Shown here one piece after another: positions 1 through 9,301 of a DNA stretch of 64,000 nucleotides; the stretch's first letter is position 1, and every line of letters starts with the position of its first letter. The stretch lies in contig NC_067204.1 in the NCBI RefSeq assembly GCF_026262505.1, positions 12,914,522-12,978,521 on the forward strand, read 5' to 3'. A model generated the notes under the pieces. That model ran no database searches and had not been told where the DNA came from. It saw only the letters and a list, made by a program, of their open reading frames with translations. The stretch comes from Trichomonas vaginalis G3 (Eukaryota; Parabasalia; Trichomonadida; Trichomonadidae). The position numbers and the translations under genes are program-made.

Positions 1-186
1 CTGATCGTAGTCATGCTTAAAGTTGCTTATAAACCCATAATTTGTTCTCAAATCGGAAAAATGCGTTTTAGGATCCAAGAATTTGCACCAAAATCTATTT
101 ATAACTATACAACACTTAGTACATGCATAAATTTAGTTACAGACGAAAAATTTGAGGATTTTGAAATTCGATCTAAGTTGGGATGA
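1..186 (+). other. Conserved open frame 5' of copy 1 (mirrored at 7701-7886)
   Basis: In both copies a frame different from the main one stays open from the first base of the shared segment to the same TGA (184-186 and 7884-7886), giving about 61 codons. It includes 'KPIICSQIG' and 'QEFAPKS' in both. No indels occur across it. It may be the N-terminal part of the ancestral protein, now out of frame with the rest. Confidence 0.35.
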
Positions 187-1150
187 ATTTTATTCCGGAC
201 AAAACGATAGTTACTATTCAGAAAGCTTTTCAAGCTCCCACAGTTATTACATTGTTGAAACAACATCTACAAAAAATTCGAGATTCATCGATTTTTCTAA
301 TTCAGATGTGTCAAATATTAAAATACTTATCGAATCATCAATTTTCCATTCAAATTATATAGGTTATTCCGAAACTTCTAATTATTATGATGGATATGGT
401 GGAAATCTCTTTATTTATTCCAAAGTAGATTTTGTTCAAAACAGAATATGTTCTTATAACTGTTCTTCAAGTGGTTTTGGACAACATTGCTATATATGGA
501 TTGATTCATACGCTGATCCATTCAAAAATTATAACTATCTTTCTTCATATTCCGATTTAGGTCAAACAGGAGTTGGAAATTCACCAATTAATCATGTAAG
601 AGGAGAAGTTATAATTCATAATACAAACTTATCAAATTGTAGAACTAACCAATATTGCGGAATTTTAATTGAATTACCACGTTTTCCAGGAAATATTTCA
701 CAATCATCATTCACAAACAATTCAGCAACATCTAAAAATTGCTCTCATTATACTGGATATGAATCGTTTTCATATATCAATACCAATTTTTTGAATAATT
801 CAGTATCAGATCAATTATTTTATACAGTTAATCATGATTTAACTATAAAAGAATGCATCATTAAAAACAATTCAGCAAAAAACACATTTTCTTCGAATAG
901 TCCTTATAAATTTCATATAATACACAGTTTCATTGAAACAAGCGGATCCACAACTAGTTTAAACACAGAATTATCATCAACACAAGAGCTTGAAAACATT
1001 TTCTCATTCTCGATTTCAGGAGAATGTTGCTTTTCAATTATCATTGGCCAAGATGGGAAATTCGACTATGCCAGCGTTCTAATTACTCTTTCTAACTGCA
1101 TATCAAGTTCAAATTTCGAGCATGATATAGCGGAAGTTTTTGTTACCTAA
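152..1150 (+). pseudogene. Beta-helix-like surface-type protein, copy 1, without ATG
   Basis: An open frame of about 332 codons encodes a Ser/Asn/Tyr/Cys-rich protein with many N-glycosylation sequons and repeated short strands of the 'S-x-F-x-N-N-S' kind. This suggests a parallel beta-helix like those in trichomonad surface-protein families (inference). The frame contains no methionine codon, and a TAG at 134-136 closes it upstream, so no conventional start exists. It matches the copy at 7855-8850 at a constant offset of 7,700 bp without one insertion or deletion, and long blocks (about 600-950) are nearly identical. No signal peptide or membrane segment is visible. It could be an inactive copy, or the 3' part of a longer gene whose upstream exon or frame was lost. 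Confidence 0.6.
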
Positions 1151-1682
1151 AAATAACCAAAAATAAATCTAGATGTGATATTTTTTTTGATTATAATATT
1201 TATTTTTGTTTTTAATATAAAAATATTTCATGGTTATTGGCACTTATAATCCCATTTAATACATGTACCAATATGAAATAATTTTGAGCATTTAATTTGA
1301 AATTTTGAGTCGATTCTTCTGAAAAACTGTTAATGAGTTTTAATTGTTTCGATTTATTTCTTTTATATGTTGCCAAGTAATATCACCTTCTGATTGCCCT
1401 TTCAATCTATTTTTCACCCAGCCGTAAGGGGTTGAACTTTTAAGAGTTTTACATGGCATTTGCCGGCAAATACCATGTAATTTATTCTCAATTATTTCCC
1501 AGGGGTTGCCGGTGCATTTACCCTAAAATATTTGAGACAACTTTACATGGCATTTGCCGACAAAAATCACCCACGTTACATAAAATTATTCAAAGAAATC
1601 AGATAAATATTTTAAATTATATGTAATTAAAATATGTGATTAAGAATGAAAACAAAAATATTATTTAAATTAAAATTAATTT
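1151..1682. other. Intergenic stretch with palindromic repeat
   Basis: No gene is visible. The first part keeps patchy similarity to the DNA downstream of copy 2 (for example atatgaaataatt at about 1272 and 8992). The second half holds a 28-bp near-perfect palindrome at 1451-1478, and its left arm is repeated at 1545-1558. Confidence 0.6.
1451..1478. repeat. 28-bp palindrome, half-repeated at 1545-1558
   Basis: The left arm acatggcatttgcc is followed directly by ggcaaataccatgt, its reverse complement apart from one position. The left arm recurs exactly at 1545-1558. It could be a protein-binding palindrome or the end of a decayed mobile element. Confidence 0.75.
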
Positions 1683-2372
1683 TTACGGCCACTTATATTC
1701 ACGTGGACAACGGAACACTTTTGGTGTTCTACCGTTCCAATCCTTATATACTGCATCTCTTGCCTTGAACATGTCGTCGATATTAGAAAATTCTGCCATT
1801 AACTTTCCTTTTGCTTGGCAGAATTTGGAAACATGTCCAAACTTTTCTAGTATTGGTATAAATTCGGCTGGTGGCTTGTTGAATGGAAGATTTTGAACGA
1901 TTACACTATTCTTTGTATTGAGAGCTTGAGGCAATTCTACTTCAACTGCTGGCTTGACCTCAACAGGTTTTGGCTTTACAACAGTAATAATCTTTGGTTT
2001 TGGCGGTGGAAGAACTGCAATTGGCTCAAGTAATGGATTTATATGTATGGAATGGTATGAAATCATGATAGAAACATCAGATAGTACGCATGAGAATGAT
2101 TCGTCAACAATGAGTTTATTATATGGCTGCTCAATTTCGCTTTGAACATGAACGAAAAGACGTGAACCAATTGTACTTCCTGAGTATTTAAGTATTTTTC
2201 TCTTACCAATTGGGATGTATTTTGCGTAGTCGGATACAAAAGCTTTTGGCTGGTCAATTCCTTGGAAAATAATGAGACGAGCACCATCAACGTAGACATT
2301 ATTGACTTCTCTTGAGTTATTATGTAGTGTTTCATAATATTCTACTAGAAAAGTAGCAATATTTGGATCCAT
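1683..2372 (-). CDS. G3BP-like protein: NTF2-like domain plus RRM
   Basis: This 229-residue protein has an NTF2-like N-terminus (about 1-112, opening with the typical 'FLVEYYETL' helix), a Pro/Lys/Val-rich linker (113-155) and one RNA recognition motif (156-225). The RRM shows RNP2 (VIVQNL, 157-162) and RNP1 (KGKLMAEF, 188-195). This is the architecture of G3BP/Rasputin RNA-binding proteins, which act in the cytoplasm in mRNA control and stress granules; that role is carried over from the family. It lacks the long acidic and RGG regions of animal G3BP. The gene is head-to-head with the ankyrin gene at 2419, with only 46 bp between the ATGs. No Inr faces this gene; the only Inr in the gap points the other way. 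Confidence 0.8.
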   Translation of the reverse strand: MDPNIATFLVEYYETLHNNSREVNNVYVDGARLIIFQGIDQPKAFVSDYAKYIPIGKRKILKYSGSTIGSRLFVHVQSEIEQPYNKLIVDESFSCVLSDVSIMISYHSIHINPLLEPIAVLPPPKPKIITVVKPKPVEVKPAVEVELPQALNTKNSVIVQNLPFNKPPAEFIPILEKFGHVSKFCQAKGKLMAEFSNIDDMFKARDAVYKDWNGRTPKVFRCPREYKWP

Positions 2373-2398
2373 TTTTTTGATTTTGTTCTAAAATTTTG

Positions 2399-2406
2399 TC
2401 ACTTTT
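2399..2406 (+). promoter_or_regulatory. Initiator (Inr) TCACTTTT
   Basis: This matches the trichomonad Inr TCA+1-Y-W. The +1 A is at 2401, 18 nt before the ATG at 2419, within the short 5'UTR range usual for the group. It lies inside a 46-bp divergent intergenic space. Confidence 0.8.
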
Positions 2407-2418
2407 TAATTTTTTTCA

Positions 2419-3693
2419 ATGGTTGATGAGATTTCATTTGATGAAAGTTTATTTGATAAGTACGATGAAGATATCAGAAAATACTCTTACATAGAAAATG
2501 AGATATGCTCCATAACAGATTCAAAAGTTGAGTTTTTAGCAAATTACATTCTGCAAAAATTTTCAAACGAAATGGAGTACATTTTTTCACTTGTATGCTA
2601 TGTAGCTGACATCAGACCTTTTTCTTGGAAGAGTCTTGTTAAATTGATCCGAAGTTTGCCAAATTATGAAACAATAAAAGTAAAAACAGGAAGATTCTCC
2701 GAGTTTTTAATCAAAGAGAAGATCATAACACAGAGAAGACCAAGATGCTATCAATATGCAAATATAGACGAAGTGCTTATCGAGGAAGAGTTTGAAAAGG
2801 ATACAATTCCTTATTACATAAGAAATGATGATTTAGATAAATTGATTGAAAAGTTGTCAGAAAATAATCTTGACTTTTCTGTTAATTTTAAATTGCGTGA
2901 TAAAGAAATGACGATGCTTGATATAAGCGCATTCTATGGATCATCCAATACCTTTAAGTATCTTGTAATGAATGATATCAAATTAACAAACAAAACTGCT
3001 AAATATTCTGTAATGGGCGGAAATTACGAAATTGTTAGAATTTCTCAACAAAAAGGATCAGATTTTTCACAATGCTTGATGAAAGCAATACAATCACACA
3101 ATAATGACATAGCATATTGGATATCAGAGAATTATAACTATGACTTACTTAATTTCTTTGAGGTTTATCATTCTTTTAATACTTTTTGTTTGAATTATTT
3201 CTTGAAAATTAAAAAGATTGACTTAACAATGAATGGATCTACTCCACTAACATTTGTATGTGGAATAAGACCAGATATAACACTCTTCTTACTTGAAAAT
3301 GGCGTAGATGAAAATGAAGTTGATGAATATGGAATTTTCCCTTTGAATTCTTGTTGTATCAACAAAAATATCGAATGTGCTAAGGTAATTCTCGAAAATT
3401 CGAGAGTTGATATTAACCATAAAGATGAAAGAGGTTCCACTCCACTTCATTATGCAGTCTATTCCAGATCTCTTGATATAGTTAAGCTTCTGTTTAATAA
3501 GAAATGTTTAATTGACATCGAAAACAAAGAAAGGAAATCTCAACTTCAAATTGCAGTTGATAATAATGATTTATCCATTGCATCTTTTCTTTTAGATAAA
3601 GGAGCTTTTGTTTCAAAACGTTTTATTGGTCCTAACATAACCAAAGAAATGAAACAACTAATTTTGAATCATCTTGATAATGATGATTTCTAA
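2419..3693 (+). CDS. Ankyrin-repeat protein with DUF3447-type region
   Basis: This 424-residue protein has the layout of the large trichomonad ankyrin family. It has a helical N-terminal region (1-130), a DUF3447-like segment (about 135-260, with 'TMLDISAFYGSSNTFKYL') and about four ankyrin repeats at 270-400 (for example 'GSTPLHYAVYSRSLDIVKLL'). Ankyrin repeats bind other proteins; the partner is unknown. The start is supported by an Inr with its +1 A 18 nt upstream. The stop TAA is followed by AGTG, so TAAA could serve as the polyadenylation signal, as is common in this lineage. Its repeats are much more diverged from each other than those in the array at 44.8-46.7 kb, so it belongs to an older subfamily. 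Confidence 0.9.
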   Translation: MVDEISFDESLFDKYDEDIRKYSYIENEICSITDSKVEFLANYILQKFSNEMEYIFSLVCYVADIRPFSWKSLVKLIRSLPNYETIKVKTGRFSEFLIKEKIITQRRPRCYQYANIDEVLIEEEFEKDTIPYYIRNDDLDKLIEKLSENNLDFSVNFKLRDKEMTMLDISAFYGSSNTFKYLVMNDIKLTNKTAKYSVMGGNYEIVRISQQKGSDFSQCLMKAIQSHNNDIAYWISENYNYDLLNFFEVYHSFNTFCLNYFLKIKKIDLTMNGSTPLTFVCGIRPDITLFLLENGVDENEVDEYGIFPLNSCCINKNIECAKVILENSRVDINHKDERGSTPLHYAVYSRSLDIVKLLFNKKCLIDIENKERKSQLQIAVDNNDLSIASFLLDKGAFVSKRFIGPNITKEMKQLILNHLDNDDF

Positions 3694-4244
3694 AGTGTCT
3701 TCTTTTCATTTTTCGCATAACATGAGAACTTATTGATAAGATACCTTAATGTCGAGAAACCGAAAACTGAGAGCCTTGGTCGCTAATTTTGTTCACAGCT
3801 ATGATGAAAGAGCTCTCAGTTTTATCACCATGTTTGGTTATATTTAATTTAATGTTATTCAAAACATTTTTTTATTTGTTTTTTGGATTGATACATGTTA
3901 ATAAAATATTGTTTATTTTCACATTAATATTTAATGATACACACATGTCTATCTGACTTTTATTTATGAAGGTTGTGAAATACCCGATAAGTGCAGACAT
4001 AAAAGCTTTTTTTATGTGGCATCTTATAAAATCCAAATAGATTTACATTAGGATATTCATTGGAAACTATTCCAATTTCATAATATATATATATCGGACA
4101 CAAGCTTAAACTTTCGAATATATTCATATTCAATTCTAGGATTTTCTACCAGTAAACAATTCAGAACCTTTTTTATCCACATACAAATCGTCTTCCCTTC
4201 ATATATCGAAGAGGAAAATATTAATAATTGATGGATTATGGATT
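3694..4244. other. Intergenic stretch with a 12-bp inverted repeat
   Basis: No gene is visible. A perfect 12-bp inverted repeat (3763-3774 and 3812-3823, arms aaaactgagagc) begins 70 bp past the ankyrin stop codon. The rest is A+T-rich without other structure I can see. Confidence 0.6.
3763..3823. repeat. Perfect 12-bp inverted repeat, 37-nt loop
   Basis: Arms aaaactgagagc (3763-3774) and gctctcagtttt (3812-3823) are exact reverse complements. The transcript could form a hairpin just 3' of the ankyrin gene. It is not a tRNA: no T-arm consensus is present. Confidence 0.7.
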
Positions 4245-4320
4245 TCATATAAAGTGTCTTATCAATTTCTCATATAAAGTGTCTTATCAATTTCATACGT
4301 GAAGTGAAATGTCTTATAAT
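4245..4320. repeat. 25-bp tandem repeats just upstream of XRN gene
   Basis: Two nearly exact units starting tcatataaagtgtcttatc lie at 4245-4269 and 4270-4292. A degenerate third unit follows at about 4293-4319. The array ends 10 bp before the XRN start codon and each unit carries a TCATA motif, so it sits where the core promoter should be. Confidence 0.75.
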
Positions 4321-4329
4321 TTTTTTTAA

Positions 4330-6936
4330 ATGGGTATCTATACTTTTAGAGGACAACTTACTAATCGATATCCATTAATTTTAAAGAGTCTATCTGAAAT
4401 ACCATATCCTAAATACAATTGTTTATTCATTGACGCTTCATTATTAATTGTTAAAGGAATTCGTTCTGGAGTTCAGACAGAGTTGCGTACAGCAAATGTC
4501 CGCCAGTTGTTCAATAATATTGTGCATCTCGTACAGCCATCAGATTTAATTTTTATCGCTTTTGATGGTCCATTTTCTAATGCAAAACAATATACAGTAT
4601 TAAGAAGAAGATATGCTGATAAATCAATGCCAATCGAAGCATGGAATCAGATATTTGAAGATGACCTAAAGAGATGGATTGAAGAACTTATTAATTTTGA
4701 TGAATATTGGCAGAAGCCAAGGGTCATATTTTCAGGTTCAAAAGTTCCAGGTGAAGCTGAAACGAAGATCTTTGATTTTCTTCGTCAAGAAATACACAAA
4801 CCAGAATGGGATCCAAATAAACGCCATTGTATCGTGACAAATGATTCTGATTTAATCCTGATGTCTTTGAGATCACATATTCCAAACATTGACATTTATA
4901 ACGATATATACCAAAACAAAATTAAGAACGGAATGTTAGAGCCTTATATTTCTTTCAGTGCAGGAAGTGTTGATGTTATAAATATCAACTTACTTCGAGA
5001 ATACCTTTTTCATGATTTTGGAATCAATGATGAAAGAATTTTCGATGATTTTGTTCTTCTCGTCAATTTATATTCCAATGATTATCGCCCAAAATTCGAT
5101 TCTGATTTATCTAAAATTTCTATTGATGACCTTATTGAAACATATAAATCAGAACCTTCATGCATATTTATTACAGAGAAAGATAACGTCAATTTGGAAA
5201 AACTCAAGATTTTCATTATGAAATTCATGGAAAGAAATTATCTCCAAGAGATTCAAAATCAACAGCAAAACAAAACATCAGAAAATCAGAATGATAATAC
5301 AACCAAAATCGAAGAGAATCATCTTGATTTTGAATCATATATTAAATCTAAAAAAGACGAATATTTTTCAAAAAGAAAAACAACTCCTGAAGAAACAGAA
5401 AAGATTTCACATTGTTTGATTGATAGTATCTTATTCACATACAAGGAATATTCATCAGGAATTCCATCATGGTCATGGATATACAAATATCATTTCGCAC
5501 CTCCTTTATGTGTAGTTATAGATTACATAGATACATTCAAATCAGAATTAGTTCTTGATGAACCAATGAATTTGTTATATCAAGACATAATTACACCATA
5601 TCAGCCGATGAAAGAAATTAAGCAATTATTTGATGATGTAAGGAATAATGACGAATATATCAAATTATTTTTAGGTCACCCTGTAGAAAGAGATGAAACG
5701 AATGGACAATTTTCAATTGAAATTCCAAATTTGGATCGTATCAAACAATCATTAGCTCCATATTTGGACAGAATTACATCAGAATATGAATTTCTTATAA
5801 AACCAGAGAATTCAATTGACATGAAAACTAAAGAAGAAATTCCTTTGAATTGTCATGAACCTTTCCCATCTGTTAATTTATTAACAGAATTACCAAATGA
5901 TGTTCCTTCTTTTAATCCATTTGAAATTTCTCTTGAAAAGAAAATTGTTCAAAACAAGCAATATAGTAGTATTTTTCATGATGCTGTTGTTAAATCAGGA
6001 AAAAGATTAGGTGATCCAAAAGATTTCCTCAATAAAAGAGTTCTTGCTCAATGGCCATATAGAACTATTTGCATTGTTATGGATATTGTTGAGAAACCAA
6101 ATGATTATAAAATTAATATTAAATTGGATGATGATGAAAAGTTTGTTTCTTTATTGCCAATTGATCCACAAACTAATTTCGAAGTTAGAAAAGAATTCAT
6201 TTATCCATGGAGTTTAACAATTGATCCATCAGCAGAAAACATGAAAATCATGCCTAAAGAATATGAAGCAGATGTTCTTTTAACTCGTCCAAGAAATAAA
6301 AACTGGGAAAGCTTTCGATGTCTTTCATATTTATTCCGAGAAGTTAAATGGCGTGATATAGATTTTCGATATATTTGGGCAGATCTTGGACTGTGTTCAT
6401 TTGGATGTTGCACTCCTTTTTACTTGTCATTTTATGACAAACAAATATATGTTGACAAGAACAAGATAGAGAAATATATTGATTTGTATATACGACATGT
6501 CCCAAAATCATGCTATTTAAGAGATAAAGAACTTACAGAACAAGATGTACGATATCTAGAGGAGAATTATGAAATTGTGAGTGATACGAGGCACGATGAG
6601 CTCCCACCAGTTTATCTTTTAAGTTTGAAAACATATTCAAAAACAGATGTCGAATGGTTGGAAAAGAATTCAAAATTGAAATTCGAACACAAGAAAATTC
6701 AATACACAGGATTTGAACTCCACAATGAGCCAAAACTCGGTGATACAGTTGTAATTACAGATAACAGATCAATTGCTAAAGAAGGAACATCAGGAATAAT
6801 CATCGGATATGACAAAACAACCGAAGAAGCCTGGATATATGTCCGAGGATCGAAAAACTTAACAGACCTTGGCCATGTTTTATCACAGCGCTCTGGAGTT
6901 ATTGTTTCAAGATCATCTTTTATTATAATGAATTAA
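4330..6936 (+). CDS. XRN-family 5'-3' exoribonuclease, compact form
   Basis: This 868-residue protein carries the XRN nuclease fold. The acidic metal ligands of the family can be placed: D35 (LFIDAS), D79 (FDGP), E142 and E144 (PGEAET), D172 and D174 (TNDSDL) and D251 (SNDYRP). The enzyme should degrade 5'-monophosphate RNA processively, after decapping in the cytoplasm (Xrn1) or after cleavage in the nucleus (Xrn2/Rat1). The last 70 residues (about 797-868, 'LGDTVVITDNRS...GTSGIIIGY') look like the SH3/KOW-like domain of Xrn1, which favours the cytoplasmic type. It is about half the size of yeast Xrn1. The N-terminus MGIYTFRGQLTNRYP is a diverged form of the usual 'MGVPKFFRWLSERYP'. An acidic/Gln-rich insertion lies around residues 310-340. 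Confidence 0.9.
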   Translation: MGIYTFRGQLTNRYPLILKSLSEIPYPKYNCLFIDASLLIVKGIRSGVQTELRTANVRQLFNNIVHLVQPSDLIFIAFDGPFSNAKQYTVLRRRYADKSMPIEAWNQIFEDDLKRWIEELINFDEYWQKPRVIFSGSKVPGEAETKIFDFLRQEIHKPEWDPNKRHCIVTNDSDLILMSLRSHIPNIDIYNDIYQNKIKNGMLEPYISFSAGSVDVININLLREYLFHDFGINDERIFDDFVLLVNLYSNDYRPKFDSDLSKISIDDLIETYKSEPSCIFITEKDNVNLEKLKIFIMKFMERNYLQEIQNQQQNKTSENQNDNTTKIEENHLDFESYIKSKKDEYFSKRKTTPEETEKISHCLIDSILFTYKEYSSGIPSWSWIYKYHFAPPLCVVIDYIDTFKSELVLDEPMNLLYQDIITPYQPMKEIKQLFDDVRNNDEYIKLFLGHPVERDETNGQFSIEIPNLDRIKQSLAPYLDRITSEYEFLIKPENSIDMKTKEEIPLNCHEPFPSVNLLTELPNDVPSFNPFEISLEKKIVQNKQYSSIFHDAVVKSGKRLGDPKDFLNKRVLAQWPYRTICIVMDIVEKPNDYKINIKLDDDEKFVSLLPIDPQTNFEVRKEFIYPWSLTIDPSAENMKIMPKEYEADVLLTRPRNKNWESFRCLSYLFREVKWRDIDFRYIWADLGLCSFGCCTPFYLSFYDKQIYVDKNKIEKYIDLYIRHVPKSCYLRDKELTEQDVRYLEENYEIVSDTRHDELPPVYLLSLKTYSKTDVEWLEKNSKLKFEHKKIQYTGFELHNEPKLGDTVVITDNRSIAKEGTSGIIIGYDKTTEEAWIYVRGSKNLTDLGHVLSQRSGVIVSRSSFIIMN

Positions 6937-7186
6937 TTATATTGACTAAATACTTTTTATGAGTTAATAACTAATATTAAACCTAAATCTCTTTCATCAA
7001 AGTAGGAAATGAAAATAATTTTTAAATTCTAAATTACAAGGAATATCAAAGATAATTTAAGAAAAATTTTACGAAATCATAGAGTATTAAACAAGTTTAA
7101 TATATATATTATTCAAAAGATATATATATATACTTTACTTATCAATAAATATATCAGAATTTAACTCTCTTAACAATGAATCCTTT
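6937..7186. other. Intergenic, A+T-rich
   Basis: No gene is seen. It contains short TA-dinucleotide runs near 7100-7135. Confidence 0.6.
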
Positions 7187-7590
7187 GATTAAACAATATT
7201 ATCTGTATGCCTTAGAGAATTTCATCTTTTCTTTATTGATTCATTTTCAAAACAAGAATATCTTTCTAGATTTCCAATGATAAGTGACGAATGAAATACT
7301 TACGGATGAATAACATCTAATAATAAAAGATAGAATCAATAATATCTTTTTGAGATATTCTTGAGCAAATTCCCAATATTTATTTTCGAGAAAATGAAAC
7401 ATTGACTTAACTGCACACATTGTATAAGAACAATACTTCTTAAGATCTTAAAATGCAAAATATTAACTAAAGAATTTCGTTTTGGAATTGATGGTGCGCT
7501 GAACATTATAGAATCTTCAAATAAAACATCAATCATTGGTACACAATCATCTAAATAAAAATTCTCTATAATATTTTTCCTTAGATTTCT
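7187..7590 (-). pseudogene. Possible decayed coding remnant
   Basis: A minus-strand frame (ATG at 7536, continuing to 7336, open upstream to about 7590) has protein-like sequence ('VPMIDVLFEDSIMFSAP'). A second minus frame takes over near 7410 with equally protein-like text ('MFHFLENKYWEFAQEYL'). Together they suggest a short helical, perhaps ARM/HEAT-like, fragment with at least one frameshift. The family cannot be named and coincidence is possible. Confidence 0.3.
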
Positions 7591-7603
7591 TCATAATTTT
7601 TTG

Positions 7604-7611
7604 TCACTTTT
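7604..7611 (+). promoter_or_regulatory. Orphan Inr TCACTTTT
   Basis: A good Inr (TTGTCACTTTT, +1 A at 7606) has no ATG within the usual distance; the first downstream ATG is about 180 nt away. It lies 95 bp before the left border of the duplicated surface-protein segment, so it may be the promoter of the lost 5' part of that gene. Confidence 0.45.
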
Positions 7612-7854
7612 TTATTTTCATTTCAAATTTAGTCTCTTTCACGCGACAAAAATCTTTTCAAGCAAATCAGATATCCCCAACTTAACTAGACACAATAATA
7701 CTGATCGTAATCGTGCTTAAAGATCCATATAAACCCATAATTTGTTCTCAAATCGGAAAAGTGCGTTTTACAATCCAAGAATTTGCTCCAAAATCTATGT
7801 ATCGCTATAAAACACTTAATCCATGCACATATTTAGTTACAAACAAAAAAATTG

Positions 7855-8850
7855 ATGAATTTGAAATTCGATCTAAATTGGGATGAATTTTATTCGGAAC
7901 AAAACGATAGTTACTATTCAGGAAGCTTTTCAAGCTCCCATAGTTATTACATTGTTGAAATAACATCTACACAAAATTCGAGATTCATCGATTTCTCTAA
8001 TTCAGATGTATCAAACATTAAAATACTTATCGAATCATCATTATTCCATTCAAATCATATAGGTTATTCCGAAACTTCTAATTATTATGATGGATGTGGT
8101 GGAAATCTCTTTATTTATTCCAAAGTAGATTTTGTTCAAAACAAAACATGTTCTTCTAACTGTTCTTCAAGTAATTTTGGACAACATTGCTATATATGGA
8201 TTGATGCAGAAACTGATCCATTCAAAAATTATAACTATCTTTCTTCATATTCCGATTTAGGTCAAACAGGAGTTGGATTTTCACCAATTTGTCATAATAG
8301 AGGAGAAGTTATAATTCATAATACAAACTTATCAAATTGTAGAACTAACCAATATTGCGGAATTTTAATTGAATTACCACGTTTTCCAGGAAATATTTCA
8401 CAATCATCATTCACAAACAATTCAGCAACATCTAAAAATTGCATTTATTTTACTGGATATGAATCATTTTCATATATCAAAACCAATTTTTTGAATAATT
8501 CAGTATCAGATCAATTATTTTATACAGTTAATCATGATTTAACTATAAAAGAATGCATCATTAAAAACAATTCAGCAAAAAACACATTTTCTTCGTATAG
8601 TCCTTATACAATTCATATAATACACAGTTTCATTGAAACAAGCGGATCCACAACTAGTATAAACACAGAATTATCATCAACACAAGAGTTTGAAAACATT
8701 TTCTCTGTTTATCTTTCAAGTGAATGCTGTTGTAAGTATATCAATGCTGAAGATGGTAAATTTAACTGTGTTAAAGCTCTCATTACTCTTTCTAATTGCA
8801 TATCAAGTTCCAGTTTCGAACAAAGCATTGCAGAAGCTTTTGCAACCTAA
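7855..8850 (+). CDS. Beta-helix-like surface-type protein, copy 2
   Basis: This 331-residue protein starts at the ATG created by the local sequence attgatgaat; copy 1 has attgaggatt-like sequence here and no ATG. It is rich in Ser, Asn and Tyr, with about a dozen Cys and many N-x-S/T sequons. Repeated short strand-turn units are consistent with a right-handed beta-helix, as in large trichomonad surface families (inference). No signal peptide or transmembrane helix is seen, which is odd for a surface protein and suggests truncation at one or both ends. The C-terminal 60 residues differ from copy 1 far more than the middle does, giving a mosaic pattern that fits gene conversion. No Inr is close to the ATG. 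It may itself be a pseudogene. Confidence 0.5.
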   Translation: MNLKFDLNWDEFYSEQNDSYYSGSFSSSHSYYIVEITSTQNSRFIDFSNSDVSNIKILIESSLFHSNHIGYSETSNYYDGCGGNLFIYSKVDFVQNKTCSSNCSSSNFGQHCYIWIDAETDPFKNYNYLSSYSDLGQTGVGFSPICHNRGEVIIHNTNLSNCRTNQYCGILIELPRFPGNISQSSFTNNSATSKNCIYFTGYESFSYIKTNFLNNSVSDQLFYTVNHDLTIKECIIKNNSAKNTFSSYSPYTIHIIHSFIETSGSTTSINTELSSTQEFENIFSVYLSSECCCKYINAEDGKFNCVKALITLSNCISSSSFEQSIAEAFAT

Positions 8851-9301
8851 AAATTATCAAAAATAGTTATTTAGACTTTTTTTTGCCCAGATTTTTTGTT
8901 TTTATATGAGGGTTTTACTATATATCTGGATTATTGATAACCTCATCTATTTTGAAATAATTTCTATCATCCTATGTTATGAGTTTATCCATATGAAATA
9001 ATTCTGAGTTTACTGAACTTTGAACAATGAGATGATATTTCTGAACAATTATCCTTTTGATTAATTTGTCGATTTTTAAGAGCTCACAAGCGCCCATTTC
9101 ACTTTAATCCAAATTTCTGACAAAGGGTGTGAAGTTCTTGTCATATAGGCGTAAAAGTGCCCTTAAATGGTATCAAAATTCTGTGAACATCATTACTGTG
9201 ATCACGAATTGGCTCAATTAAAATAATGATGCTTAAAGGTGCACTTACTACTTTCTGACATGCTCTCAATTTTTTTGACATCCAAGCTTTATATCCCAAT
9301 T
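8851..9301. other. Intergenic stretch after copy 2
   Basis: Fading similarity to 1151-1290 is visible (for example around 8991-9008). No gene is seen in the remainder. Confidence 0.55.

Noticed and set aside
3763-3823. tRNA or snRNA for the inverted repeat
   Set aside because: No A/B box or T-arm, and the loop is unstructured by eye.
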